54,178 nt of DNA from Oscillospiraceae bacterium (GCA_015067845.1 SVLT01000016.1:1-54178); one strand, 5' to 3'. Counted from the first letter of the stretch, positions 18,148 to 26,386 are shown. A program made the numbers and translations. Notes: generated from the letters alone by a model not told the origin.

Positions 18148-18179
18148 CCGCCGCATCATATGGGCAAAATCTGCGGCGG
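18148..18179. repeat. Hairpin beside the transposase-like gene
   Basis: CCGCCGCA (18148-18155) pairs with TGCGGCGG (18172-18179) around 16 bases, just past the stop of the minus-strand gene. REP-type transposases are often flanked by such palindromes, but a second copy is not visible. Confidence 0.4.
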
Positions 18180-18181
18180 CT

Positions 18182-19039
18182 TTATGCCCTGCCCTTAAAG
18201 TGCCGCTCCCAGGATTTTCTGCTGATCACCTTTCTGCCGCTCTCCCATGCCTGCAGACTACGGATGGGGATTCCGCAGGCACGGGCAAAGGATTTCTTTC
18301 CTAACCCAAGGGACACTCTGTATGCCCGGATGCGATAGGCTTGTCCATCATAAAGAAACTGATGAAATTCATCCAAAAGATCCTCCATCGGAACACCGTG
18401 GCAGTCCGCCAACCGTTTCAGCGTGCCCAACGGAATGCTTTGCGTATCGCCTGCCTCCAAAGCCCGGTAGGCACCGGGCGACATTCCCACCTGCTCCGCC
18501 ACTGCATCCTGCGTCAGCCCCTTACTGTGCCGAAGCCACCGCAATCGGTCCGGCACACACCCGACGGTCTCATATTTTCCCTGCTGCAATTTCTGCGGGG
18601 TGTACAGACGGAAACTATGGATATATACGGGCGCATACCTCACATTCGAATCCAATCTCCGGCAAAGGACATACAAATCCGCCGAAAGCCGGGCCAAAAC
18701 GTGCCAACTGCCGCACTTGGGCCTCAGGAGTGTCCCGTTACCGGTGTAAAGTGCGCTGGTGTGAGGGTAGCATTGCAGCAGCAAATGGATGTGATTTGGC
18801 ATAATCACATAATGATCTACAGAAATCGCTGGATAATGTTTTGAAATTTCTTCTATGCTCCCCTGTGCGATTACCCCTAGATTGGTCAAGGGAACATTTT
18901 TCGGGCGATCGATGATCGCCCCTACATCCTTCCAAAACAAATTTTTACGATTCCCAGTGCAGACAGTGATAAAATAGGCACTGGGTGTACTGTAATCATA
19001 TTCTGTCAGACGGTTCTTTTTTCGCTTTGGCAATTCCAC
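18182..19039 (-). CDS. Truncated REP-associated (Y1) transposase fused to XRE-type domains
   Basis: About 285 residues in one frame. Residues 1-90 are the N-terminal half of a REP-type HUH transposase (ELPKRK start, AYFITVCT, and the HUH motif MPNHIHLLL). The helix with the catalytic Tyr and the rest of that domain are missing, so it should not transpose. After a Cys-containing joining region come two helix-turn-helix segments (LRWLRHSKGLTQDAVAEQVG and YRVSLGLGKKSFARACGIPI). The start chosen is GTG at 19039 after AGGTGAT, which gives the usual N-terminus of the transposase family; an ATG at 19099 is possible. Best read as a chimera formed by insertion or deletion; whether it acts as a DNA-binding protein is unknown. 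Confidence 0.7.
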   Translation of the reverse strand: MELPKRKKNRLTEYDYSTPSAYFITVCTGNRKNLFWKDVGAIIDRPKNVPLTNLGVIAQGSIEEISKHYPAISVDHYVIMPNHIHLLLQCYPHTSALYTGNGTLLRPKCGSWHVLARLSADLYVLCRRLDSNVRYAPVYIHSFRLYTPQKLQQGKYETVGCVPDRLRWLRHSKGLTQDAVAEQVGMSPGAYRALEAGDTQSIPLGTLKRLADCHGVPMEDLLDEFHQFLYDGQAYRIRAYRVSLGLGKKSFARACGIPIRSLQAWESGRKVISRKSWERHFKGRA

Positions 19040-19156
19040 ATGTATCACCTGCTCTATATTCTTCAGAAACATAACAGCAAAAAATATCTTTCGTTTCAAG
19101 GGCGCACTTACTCACCACCGGTCCATGCCAGTAGTGTTGTGCTTCCGGATAACACC

Positions 19157-19178
19157 AAAAGCCGGGATTACTCCCGGC
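19157..19178 (-). terminator. Terminator of the CD3324-like gene
   Basis: On the minus strand GCCGGGA-GTAA-TCCCGGC is followed by TTTT, eight bases past the stop of 19186-19449. Confidence 0.75.
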
Positions 19179-19185
19179 CCTTGGT

Positions 19186-19449
19186 CTATTTCTTTTGCAG
19201 AATCCTGCGGATGCTTTTTTCAGACAGGTGGTATTTGCAACTCAGCGCCACAACGCTTGTGCCTGCGGCATAGTCGCTGCGGATACGGTCATTGCGGATC
19301 TTCAATTCCGCTTTGTAGTCCGTTTCCTGTCCCCAGGGGTGACGGGTCCCCGGTTTTCGGGGGATGTAGATGTACACGCCGTCGGCATACTCCTGAATCT
19401 GACGGATCAGTTCCTCCGGCAGGATTTCTTCTGCTTTTATATAGCTCAC
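19186..19449 (-). CDS. CD3324-family small DNA-binding protein
   Basis: 87 residues. The N-terminal segment has the AEEILPEELIRQIQ motif and YIYIPRK, and the C-terminal helix-turn-helix is TSVVALSCKYHLSEKSIRRI. Order and length match the CD3324/Mor-like group of Clostridia. The start is GTG at 19449 after AAGGAGG, shorter than the longest open frame. A terminator follows directly, so it is a single-gene unit. Likely a small transcription regulator; the target is unknown. Confidence 0.85.
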   Translation of the reverse strand: MSYIKAEEILPEELIRQIQEYADGVYIYIPRKPGTRHPWGQETDYKAELKIRNDRIRSDYAAGTSVVALSCKYHLSEKSIRRILQKK

Positions 19450-19748
19450 GGTTGCCTCCTTGTTGAATTTGCTTCTTAAGGAAGCGCAACGGCTATACAA
19501 AATCAGTATTCTATTGCTCTTGCATAGCCTGCGCTTATGCAACCATTACATAGCGAATCAAAATGCAGATCCTCCTTTTTTCGGGTTTCCACCCTATAAT
19601 ATACGGCAAATTGGAAGGATTTGCAATCGCAAAGTTTTTTCAGAAAAATCCGTGTCTCGGAAATGGATTCTAATGAAAAAAGTATGGGGATAGCTTTCGT
19701 CCATGATCTGTGATAGCATAAAGAAAACCGAAAAGGATGGTGCCGATA

Positions 19749-20201
19749 ATGGCAGAATTTCAATACATCACACTAAGAGAAAAGCCTGACCTTATGAACA
19801 TAGCCGCAGAGTGGTTCCACAGCAAATGGGGTGTTCCCAAGGCCGCTTATCTGGAATGTATGGAAGCTTATCTGAACCGGGAGACCGAACTGGGTTGGTT
19901 TCTTTGTCTGGACAGCGAAAAAATCGTTGGCGGTCTGGGTGTCATCGAAAATGATTTTCATAACCGGCCCGATCTGACCCCCAATGTCTGCGCCGTATAC
20001 ACGGAAGAAGGCCACCGCTGTCAGGGCATTGCCGGGAAACTGCTGAACATGGCTGTAGAGGATCTGCGATCCAAAGGTATCTCTCCTGCCTATCTTGTGA
20101 CCGACCATATCGGCTTCTATGAACGATATGGGTGGGAGTTCCTGTGCATGGTCCAGGGCGACGGCGAACCCGATATGACCCGGATGTATATTCACAGATA
20201 A
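19749..20201 (+). CDS. GNAT-family N-acetyltransferase
   Basis: 150 residues. The acetyl-CoA binding signature is visible as VCAVYTEEGHRCQGIAGKLL, followed by the helix AVEDLRSKGI and the ending GFYERYGWEF. The start chosen is the ATG at 19749 (MAEFQYI); an ATG four codons upstream overlaps the AAGGA ribosome site. The substrate cannot be told from sequence. It is monocistronic, with a terminator-like repeat 55 bases after the stop. Confidence 0.9.
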   Translation: MAEFQYITLREKPDLMNIAAEWFHSKWGVPKAAYLECMEAYLNRETELGWFLCLDSEKIVGGLGVIENDFHNRPDLTPNVCAVYTEEGHRCQGIAGKLLNMAVEDLRSKGISPAYLVTDHIGFYERYGWEFLCMVQGDGEPDMTRMYIHR

Positions 20202-20255
20202 GTATTCGGAGATGAAGTTTTTTGATCTCCACAGGCTATTAAATACCGCAAAACA

Positions 20256-20307
20256 ATCAAAATAGGGGTATCCCACCTAATCTTGTATGGCAGCCCCTAT
20301 TTTTGAT
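20256..20307. terminator. Bidirectional terminator-like inverted repeat
   Basis: ATCAAAATAGGGG (20256-20268) is repeated inverted as CCCCTATTTTTGAT (20294-20307), with one extra T. It lies after the GNAT gene. Confidence 0.55.
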
Positions 20308-20336
20308 TTGAGTGAGAAATATCCTTTACAAATTGC

Positions 20337-20472
20337 GCAACAGTCCGGGGGACTGTTGCTCGCCGGGTAGGGGCCCGGCGACACCTTAATCCGCGTCCAT
20401 TCCCGGACGCGGATGCAAACGAGTCCCCGGCGGGTCACCGGAAAGGCGTGTCGCAAAACTGCAACACGCCTT
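20337..20472. repeat. Cluster of four near-perfect hairpins
   Basis: Within 136 bases there are four stems: GCAACAGTCC/GGACTGTTGC (20337-20359), TCGCCGGG/CCCGGCGA (20360-20381), ATCCGCGTCC/GGACGCGGAT (20389-20414) and AAGGCGTGT/ACACGCCTT (20443-20472, followed by a T-rich stretch). The rest of 20202-20510 holds the terminator at 20256-20307 and no gene. Confidence 0.75.
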
Positions 20473-20510
20473 CTTGCTTTTGGGGAACATCTCCCCCTCG
20501 GACGGACCAT

Positions 20511-20945
20511 TCACAAATACTGCCGGATATCAATGGCCAGTTGCTCTTCCAGGTTGATCAGCCGCTTGGTGATGTCTTTGGAAACCTCATCGGCGGCCTT
20601 GTACTGATTCAGGTACCGGTTCAGGGATTTCACACCCATGTTGCATCCGTCCGTCATCAGGTCCGCAATGGTGGCATCGGAATCCTCCATCCCCAGTTTG
20701 ATGTTGGTCTTCATCCAGGTCATACCCTTTGCGATGGGATTGGGGTTCTTCCCTTCATCGTTGTACTTGTCCAGCAGGTGCTGTACCTCCTGCTGGAGCT
20801 GCTCGTGTTCCCGCTTGCATTCCTTCAGCTTGCCGGTGAAATCCTTCCCCTTCACGTGGCCCAGCACATCACCAATGGAAGCCGTGCCCATTTTGATGCC
20901 GGCATCGCATTCCCGAAGCAGTTTGACGGTATCTTGTTCGATCAT
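20511..20945 (-). CDS. Helical DUF2383-like protein
   Basis: About 144 residues, all helical and hydrophilic, with a repeated pattern of Asp/Glu and Lys on long helices (KLKECKREHEQLQQEV; INLEEQLAIDIRQYL). It resembles ferritin-like DUF2383-type four-helix proteins found in Firmicutes; clear metal ligands were not confirmed. The ribosome site GGGAGGG precedes ATGATG; the second ATG, at 20945, has the better spacing. No partner gene is linked. Function unknown, possibly stress related. Confidence 0.75.
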   Translation of the reverse strand: MIEQDTVKLLRECDAGIKMGTASIGDVLGHVKGKDFTGKLKECKREHEQLQQEVQHLLDKYNDEGKNPNPIAKGMTWMKTNIKLGMEDSDATIADLMTDGCNMGVKSLNRYLNQYKAADEVSKDITKRLINLEEQLAIDIRQYL

Positions 20946-21010
20946 CATTGACCCTCCCATACGAAGATGGGATTAGTATGCCCCGCATCCACCATTTTAT
21001 CAAACGGTCA

Positions 21011-21045
21011 AAAAAATCCGGTGAGAAACCTTCATTTCCCACCGG
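21011..21045 (-). terminator. Terminator of the reductase/esterase/redox operon
   Basis: On the minus strand CCGGTGGGAAA pairs with TTTCTCACCGG (one wobble) and is followed by ATTTTTTT. Confidence 0.75.
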
Positions 21046-21061
21046 TCTTTTGTTGATTTTT

Positions 21062-21508
21062 TCATTTTATGGGATGCGCGGCAATGTAGGCATCCAGTAC
21101 CTGGGCCGCAATGAAGACCATCCGGGCGCAGGGCCGCTGGCTGTAGTATTCCGCCGTCCGGGGACTGGGCGTGGGATCCGTGGGGGGATTCTTCAGGATG
21201 TCCCGGCATACGATGCTGCCCACCTGATGGCGGAATTGACCCGCCAGCTCCTGGATCCGCTCATAATGCTCCTTTTGCCGTGCAGGGTCCGGCGTTTCGT
21301 AGCCGTAGAGAATACCGGCCACCAGCGCCATTCCGCTGACCGCGCCGCAGACCTCCCGGAGCCGGCCCAGGCCGCCACCGAAGGAGGATGCCATCCCGGC
21401 CGAATATTCCGGTGTCAATCCGGTCACATCGCTGAAGGCCACCGCAATGGCCTGGGCGCAGTTGTAACCCTTGCAGAACAGCTCTGCCGCGTAAATGCTG
21501 TGATCCAT
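21062..21508 (-). CDS. C_GCAxxG_C_C family redox protein
   Basis: 148 residues with the family's spaced cysteines: CKGYNCAQA near the N-terminus, EVCGAVSGM near residue 55, VCRDIL near 100 and RPCARM near 125. The family is annotated as a probable redox or split-Soret-like protein; no haem motif is seen here. The ATG at 21508 follows GGGGTGA, and that ribosome site overlaps the TGA stop of the esterase gene, so the two are translated together. Third gene of an operon with an esterase and an Fe-S aldo-keto reductase. Confidence 0.85.
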   Translation of the reverse strand: MDHSIYAAELFCKGYNCAQAIAVAFSDVTGLTPEYSAGMASSFGGGLGRLREVCGAVSGMALVAGILYGYETPDPARQKEHYERIQELAGQFRHQVGSIVCRDILKNPPTDPTPSPRTAEYYSQRPCARMVFIAAQVLDAYIAAHPIK

Positions 21509-21513
21509 GTGCT

Positions 21514-22362
21514 TCACCCCATGCTATCCGTGATGTGGAAGCCGGTCTCCGCCCAGAACTGGCAGCAATCATCCAGCCACCCCACCACATTGGGACTGAA
21601 ATGGCCCTGGATATGGGCAGGATAGACCTGGTCGTTGGCCAATGACAGACCGTGCCAGCCATGGCGGTACAGATGGAAGGTGAAATCCACACCGGCCTCG
21701 TCCATTTTCTCCGCCAGGATGATGGAATTGCGGCAAGGCACCGCCTGGTCATCCCGGGTATGCCAGAGGAAGGTGGGCGGCATATCCGGCCGCACCTGGC
21801 GATCCAGGGACAGCCGCATCCGCAATTCCTGATCGCCGCCGGAAATGCTCTCCATGGTCCCCTCGTGGGTACTGCCCCACCCCAGGGTCACGGGATAGCT
21901 CAGGCACAGCGCATCGGGGCGGATCATGGCCCCATCGCCGATATCCGCCACCTCCGGGCAATCATACATCATGCCCAGGGTGCCGCACAGATGGCCGCCG
22001 GCGGAAAAACCGATGGCCGCCACCATGTTCGGGTCGATCTCCCAGGCGTCGGCGTGTTCACGGATAAACCGCATAGCCATGGCGGCCTCCCGGAGCTGCA
22101 CCGGGAAATGATGACCTTCGCAGGTATACCGCAGAATGAACGGCACATATCCCTTGGCCAGAAAACGGTAAGCCAAAGGCTCCGCCTCCCGGTCGGACGT
22201 GCGGGCATAACCGCCGCCGGGCAGGATCAGCACCGCCGGACGGCGCCGGTTCCGGCTCACTTCGTGGCTGGTGGCAAAAATCCAGGCCGTCAGATTACCC
22301 TCATGGCCCTCCGGTCCGGTCAGACCGTAGTGTTGGTACAGATCAACGTGATGGATGTTCAT
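21514..22362 (-). CDS. Alpha/beta hydrolase (BD-FAE/acetyl-esterase type)
   Basis: 282 residues, cytoplasmic. An oxyanion-hole block LPGGGYA lies near residue 48, the nucleophile elbow is GFSAGGH, the Asp lies in HTRDDQAVP and the His in HGWHGL. Start has AAGGAGG. Such enzymes remove acetyl or feruloyl groups from sugars. It lies 15 bases after the aldo-keto reductase gene and overlaps the next one, so the three make one transcript from the promoter at 23513-23541. Confidence 0.9.
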   Translation of the reverse strand: MNIHHVDLYQHYGLTGPEGHEGNLTAWIFATSHEVSRNRRRPAVLILPGGGYARTSDREAEPLAYRFLAKGYVPFILRYTCEGHHFPVQLREAAMAMRFIREHADAWEIDPNMVAAIGFSAGGHLCGTLGMMYDCPEVADIGDGAMIRPDALCLSYPVTLGWGSTHEGTMESISGGDQELRMRLSLDRQVRPDMPPTFLWHTRDDQAVPCRNSIILAEKMDEAGVDFTFHLYRHGWHGLSLANDQVYPAHIQGHFSPNVVGWLDDCCQFWAETGFHITDSMG

Positions 22363-22377
22363 GGTATTTCCTCCTTC

Positions 22378-23481
22378 TCAACGCTTTGCCAGAGCCCCGG
22401 CCAATTCCGCCAGGATCTTGGGTATCTGAATATCCTGAGGACAATGGCCCATGCAGGCGCCGCAGGCAATGCAGTCTCCCGGCTGGCCCTGGGTCTCGAT
22501 CTTGTCCACACCGTTCAGCGCCCAGGGTCCGTGGATCTTGTAGTTGTTATACAGCTTCATAAATGCGGGAATATGGATGCTCATGGGGCATTCGGCCGTG
22601 CAGTAGCGGCACTCGGTGCAGGGCACATAGATCTGCCGGCGGAACAGCGCCCCCGCCTTCATCAGCATAGCCATATCCTCGTCGCAGAGCCCCTCAGCAT
22701 CAGCAAAAGTATTCAGATTGTCCCGCAACTGTTCCAGGTTGCTCATGCCGCTGAGGATCACCTGGACCTGGGGATGGCTCTTGACGAACCGCAGGGCCCA
22801 GGAGGCCATGGACCAATCAGGGTGGGCAGCCTTCAAAATGGCTTCCACTTCCGGAGTCAGGGATGCCAGGCGGCCACCGCGGACCGGCTCCATGACCATG
22901 ATGGGGATATTCCGCTGAGCCAGGATCTCATACTCCTTGGCGGCGGTACCGTAGACCCAATCATAGTAATTCATCTGAATCTGGGCAAAATCCCAATCCG
23001 CGTGATCCGCAAACCGGGTCAGGGTGTCCAGATCCGCATGGGTGGAAAAGCCCAGATAGGTGATGCGGCCCAGCCGCTTCTGCTCCTGGAAGAATTCCAC
23101 CGCGCCGCCATCAATGTACTTGTCGATGTTATAATCCTTCAGACAGTGGATCAGGTAAAAATCGATATGATCGGTCTGGAGCCGCTCCAGCTGCTCTTCA
23201 AACACCGCCCGATAATCGGGATTGGCGTTGACATTGAATTTGCTGGCAATGTAGAAGCTGTCCCGGGGCTTGGTCTTCAGCCACTGACCCAGGCACCGCT
23301 CGGAGTCGCCGCCGTTGTAGACATAGGCGGTATCGTAGTAATTGATGCCGGCTTCGTAGGCCTCATCAAAAATGGCGTGGGCCTTTTCGTAGTCGATGTG
23401 GTCCTCGTCCCGCATCGGCAGCCGCATAGCCCCCATCCCCAGGCCGGACAGACGGATATCCTGAAAGGGTTTATAGAACAT
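22378..23481 (-). CDS. Aldo/keto reductase with two 4Fe-4S motifs
   Basis: 367 residues. The N-terminal AKR barrel has YDTAYVYNGGDSE (catalytic Asp/Tyr), SKFNV, IHCLKDYN and GFSTHAD. The C-terminus carries CTECRYCTAECP and CIACGACMGHCP, each able to hold a 4Fe-4S cluster. This AKR/ferredoxin architecture is common in anaerobes; electrons may pass between NAD(P)H and a ferredoxin-type partner (inference). The start is the ATG at 23481 after GGAGG; a longer frame upstream crosses the promoter. Confidence 0.92.
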   Translation of the reverse strand: MFYKPFQDIRLSGLGMGAMRLPMRDEDHIDYEKAHAIFDEAYEAGINYYDTAYVYNGGDSERCLGQWLKTKPRDSFYIASKFNVNANPDYRAVFEEQLERLQTDHIDFYLIHCLKDYNIDKYIDGGAVEFFQEQKRLGRITYLGFSTHADLDTLTRFADHADWDFAQIQMNYYDWVYGTAAKEYEILAQRNIPIMVMEPVRGGRLASLTPEVEAILKAAHPDWSMASWALRFVKSHPQVQVILSGMSNLEQLRDNLNTFADAEGLCDEDMAMLMKAGALFRRQIYVPCTECRYCTAECPMSIHIPAFMKLYNNYKIHGPWALNGVDKIETQGQPGDCIACGACMGHCPQDIQIPKILAELAGALAKR

Positions 23482-23512
23482 ATACAAACCTCCATAGAAA
23501 GAAGATGGTATT

Positions 23513-23541
23513 ATTATAAACCAGGATATCCCCATAGTCAA
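23513..23541 (-). promoter_or_regulatory. Sigma-A promoter of the reductase operon
   Basis: TTGACT (23541-23536), a 17-bp spacer and a perfect TATAAT (23518-23513), 32 bases before the ATG at 23481. Confidence 0.85.
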
Positions 23542-23714
23542 ATAAAAAGTGAAGATTTCAAATTTCGCTTCGGCGCAAAAAATGAGCGGGGCCTTCTCAC
23601 CAATCCCCGCCCGGATTCAGTGCATTTACCCAATTCTACCCTTCGGTTCTTATGTAATATCAACAATTTTGTGTGACTGGCCAAGAAAATGTACCACTTC
23701 GCGCCATTGTTATG

Positions 23715-23720
23715 TATAAT
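23715..23720 (+). promoter_or_regulatory. Possible -10 box upstream of the rhamnose mutarotase gene
   Basis: TATAAT within TTATGTATAATAAT. A good -35 is not visible at 16-18 bp. The remaining bases between 23542 and 23782 hold nothing further that I recognise beyond this and the ribosome site. Confidence 0.4.
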
Positions 23721-23782
23721 AATATCGTCTACTTAGAAAGAGCAATCCTCTTGATCAATCTATTAACAAAGGAGTATATGAT

Positions 23783-24097
23783 ATGGAACGCTATGCATGG
23801 AAAGCCACCGTCCTGCCCGGAAAGCTGGAGGAATACATCTGCCGCCACGACAACATCTGGCCTGAAATGAAGGAGGTCCTGGCAGCCGCCGGTATCCGCA
23901 ACTACACCATTTGGAATGTTGGCAACGAGCTGTTCGGCTACTACGAGTGCGACAGTGTGGAGTTTGCCGCCAAAGTCCAGGCAGAAAGTCCCGTGGTGGA
24001 CAAGTGGAACGAATACATGAAGGATGTCATGGTAATGGAAATGGATCCCGTCACCGGCGCCCAGCCGCTGATGAAGCAGGTCTTCCTGTTCGACTAA
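23783..24097 (+). CDS. rhaM: L-rhamnose mutarotase
   Basis: 104 residues, the family length. The dimeric ferredoxin-like fold signature is visible: RYAWKATVLPGKLEEY, HDNIWPEMKEVLAAAGIRNY, and a tail ending in QPLMKQVFLFD. It interconverts the alpha and beta anomers of L-rhamnose before isomerisation. Ribosome site AAAGGAG. No other rhamnose gene is linked, so it probably serves a pathway encoded elsewhere. A strong terminator follows seven bases later. Confidence 0.93.
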   Translation: MERYAWKATVLPGKLEEYICRHDNIWPEMKEVLAAAGIRNYTIWNVGNELFGYYECDSVEFAAKVQAESPVVDKWNEYMKDVMVMEMDPVTGAQPLMKQVFLFD

Positions 24098-24103
24098 ACG
24101 AAA

Positions 24104-24137
24104 CCGCCCGCGGCGCACAGCCGCGGGCGGTCCTTTT
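24104..24137. terminator. Bidirectional terminator
   Basis: CCGCCCGCGGC (24104-24114), loop GCACA, GCCGCGGGCGG (24120-24130), then TCCTTTT on the plus strand and TTTCGTTT on the minus strand. It serves both the mutarotase gene and the TIR gene. Confidence 0.9.
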
Positions 24138-25429
24138 CATGTAACAATCTTAAAATGATCCCGGCTGCTGTCGCAGACAGGGCATTTGTTCAACACGCCA
24201 ACCATCCGGTGACCGCACACGGTGCAAACATAACCGCCGCCAGACTCCGCCGCTCCGCGTAATGCATCGGCCCGTGCCTTCTCCGCCATCAGCGCATCCA
24301 CCTGCCCCCTGGCATTGGTGTTGCCCGCTTCCTCCGCCAGACGGAACCAGCGGAGCGCCTCTTCCGGGTCCTTCGGGACTCCTTTACCCAGTTTGTGCCA
24401 CAGGCCCATATTGTACAGTGCGTACTTATTGCCTTTTTCTGCAGCCTTCCGGCATAGCCGCACTGCTTCCACCGGGTCCTCCACAACGCCCACACCGTTC
24501 ATATAGCAAAGGCTCAGGCCGTTGTAGGCCAGGGCACTGTCGAGTTCTACACCACGACGGTACAGTTCCACCGCTTTTTTCGGATCCTTCGGTACACCGT
24601 AACCGTTGCGGTACAGCAGCGCCAAATTGGCCAGCGCCGGTACGCTGCCATGTTTCACCGCCTTTTTCAACCAAAAGGCAGACTGCTCGTAATTTCTGAT
24701 CACCGCATTGCCTTCATAGTAACAGATGCCCATCAGACATTCCGCGGAAGGAACGCCCTGCTCCGCCAAAGGCTTGGCCAACTCATACGCCTTTTTCTGA
24801 TCCTTCGGACAACCTTTTCCGTCGTACATGCATTTCGCCAAACCGGCCTTGCCGTAAGGGTCACCGGCCTCGGCGCCCCGCCGATAGCAGGCAACCGCCT
24901 CCTTATATTTTCCGGCATCATAGTTCAGGTCCCCCAGGGAGGTGACCTCCGAGGGAATCATCTTCCAGATCGGGATGTCCGTTTTTTCCGGAACCGGGTC
25001 TACCGCTCCCTTGCAGGGCTGCATGATCCGGGCACAGCTTAATTCACCCAGAAAAGAATCCAGAGAGGTATGGCGATCCCGATACAGCGCCTGGGTTGAA
25101 GACAACTGCAGACGCATGCCGCCGGTCAGAGTCGTATGTTCAATGTATGCCACCAGAATATCCTTGCCCAGTTCCAAAGCATAGTTGATCTCATTGCGGC
25201 AATTCCGGGAGGCCGTAGCCGCCGGGGACATAAACACCAGCACCACCGCCGCACTTTCCAGATGCTCCGCAATATATTCCGGCCATTCCGACCCGGCTTC
25301 GATGCCGGAATCGTACCAGATCCGAAATCCCTGCTGTTGGAGTCCCTGGATCACAGGCACTACGCTTGGGGTATCCTTGTGGGCGTAACTCACAAAAATA
25401 AAATTTTCCGCGCCTTCATAAACCGCCAT
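24137..25429 (-). CDS. TIR-domain protein with Sel1 repeats and zinc ribbon
   Basis: 430 residues. Residues about 8-140 form a TIR domain: FIFVSYAHKD (box 1), IWYDSGIEAGSEW, and CRNEINYALE, whose Glu matches the catalytic Glu of NAD-cleaving TIRs. Six or so Sel1-like repeats follow (units of about 36 residues with YxxGxG and KDxxKA). The C-terminus is a zinc ribbon (CTVCGH ... CPVCDS). The start is the ATG at 25429 after AAAGGA; the promoter is at 25460-25489. TIR-Sel1 proteins occur as signalling or defence factors; no partner gene is linked, so either is possible. Confidence 0.88.
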   Translation of the reverse strand: MAVYEGAENFIFVSYAHKDTPSVVPVIQGLQQQGFRIWYDSGIEAGSEWPEYIAEHLESAAVVLVFMSPAATASRNCRNEINYALELGKDILVAYIEHTTLTGGMRLQLSSTQALYRDRHTSLDSFLGELSCARIMQPCKGAVDPVPEKTDIPIWKMIPSEVTSLGDLNYDAGKYKEAVACYRRGAEAGDPYGKAGLAKCMYDGKGCPKDQKKAYELAKPLAEQGVPSAECLMGICYYEGNAVIRNYEQSAFWLKKAVKHGSVPALANLALLYRNGYGVPKDPKKAVELYRRGVELDSALAYNGLSLCYMNGVGVVEDPVEAVRLCRKAAEKGNKYALYNMGLWHKLGKGVPKDPEEALRWFRLAEEAGNTNARGQVDALMAEKARADALRGAAESGGGYVCTVCGHRMVGVLNKCPVCDSSRDHFKIVT

Positions 25430-25459
25430 ACTATCCGGTCCTTTCTCTTTCTTTCTTGT

Positions 25460-25489
25460 ATTATACCCCAGGTAATTCCAGAGTGTCAA
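25460..25489 (-). promoter_or_regulatory. Sigma-A promoter of the TIR gene
   Basis: Perfect TTGACA (25489-25484) and perfect TATAAT (25465-25460) with an 18-bp spacer. Confidence 0.88.
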
Positions 25490-25594
25490 CCCTTTTCGGG
25501 GTCTCAAAACCGTCCCTATGCCTTGCCTCCGCTGTTTCTGTTGCCGCAGAAAGACTTTTTTGCTAAAATTAATAAAATAACCCTGGGTCAGGTA

Positions 25595-25625
25595 TTGCTC
25601 ATGACGTTACGTCATGATGTACAAT
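25595..25625 (+). promoter_or_regulatory. MerR-type promoter and operator
   Basis: TTGCTC (25595-25600) and TACAAT (25620-25625) are 19 bp apart, the overlong spacer on which MerR activators act. A palindrome CATGACGT-T-ACGTCATG (25600-25616) sits within the spacer, resembling operators of multidrug-type MerR regulators. The downstream gene encodes a MerR protein, so autoregulation is likely. Confidence 0.75.
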
Positions 25626-25648
25626 GACCGTCGTAGGAGGTGAATGCT

Positions 25649-26386
25649 ATGTCCAAATACACGACCGGTGAACTGGCTAAGCTCTGCGGTGTCTCCGTCC
25701 GCACGGTGCAGTATTACGACTCCCGGAATATCCTGGTGCCTGCCGCCTTGTCCGAAGGGGGCCGCCGGCTCTATTCCGAGGAGGATCTGAAAAAGCTGAA
25801 GATCATCTGCTTCCTGCGGGACGCCGGGATCTCCATTAACGGCATTGCAGAACTTTTTGCCGATCCCCACCCCGAAAAGGTCCTTTCCCTTCTGCTGGAT
25901 CAGCAGGAGCTGGCCCTGCGGGACGAACTGCTGGAGCGCCAGCGGAAACTGGACATGGTGATCTCCATCCGGCGTACCATGCGGGGGATGGAAACCTTCT
26001 CCGTTGAATCCATCGGGGATATAGCGCACGTTTTGGATCAAAAGAAACATCTGTCCCGTCTGCGTCTGCTTTTGCTGGCTGTCGGTATCCCCCTGGGGGT
26101 TCTGCAATGGACCGCCGTCATTCTGTGGATCACCCACGGCTTTTGGCCGCTATTTGCGCTCTGGGCCGCCCTGGCGGTAATTTACGGTCTTGGGGCCAGC
26201 GTCTACTATTTCCGCCATGTGGCCTTCCTCTGTCCCGAATGCCACAGTGTATTCAAAGGCCGGAAAAAAGAAGCCTTTTTCGCCTATCACACCCCCACCA
26301 TGCGCCGCCTGACCTGCCCCCATTGCGGCCGCCATGGACTCTGCATTGAAATTTACGGTAAAAAGGAGACTGCCTGCAATGAATGA
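25649..26386 (+). CDS. Membrane-anchored MerR-family regulator
   Basis: 245 residues. An N-terminal MerR winged helix (YTTGELAKLCGVSVRTVQYY) and a coiled dimer helix are followed by two membrane spans (about 136-185). The C-terminus is a zinc ribbon (CPECHS ... CPHCGRHG). MerR proteins are normally soluble, so this tethered form is unusual. The ATG at 25649 follows GGAGGTGA. The stop overlaps the start of the next gene by eight bases. It probably senses membrane stress or a drug and switches the linked ABC exporter through the operator at 25600-25616. Confidence 0.88.
   Translation: MSKYTTGELAKLCGVSVRTVQYYDSRNILVPAALSEGGRRLYSEEDLKKLKIICFLRDAGISINGIAELFADPHPEKVLSLLLDQQELALRDELLERQRKLDMVISIRRTMRGMETFSVESIGDIAHVLDQKKHLSRLRLLLLAVGIPLGVLQWTAVILWITHGFWPLFALWAALAVIYGLGASVYYFRHVAFLCPECHSVFKGRKKEAFFAYHTPTMRRLTCPHCGRHGLCIEIYGKKETACNE

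Noticed and set aside
21652..23676. 674-codon plus-strand frame
   Set aside because: Antisense to the esterase and aldo-keto reductase, whose motifs are intact; no start signal.
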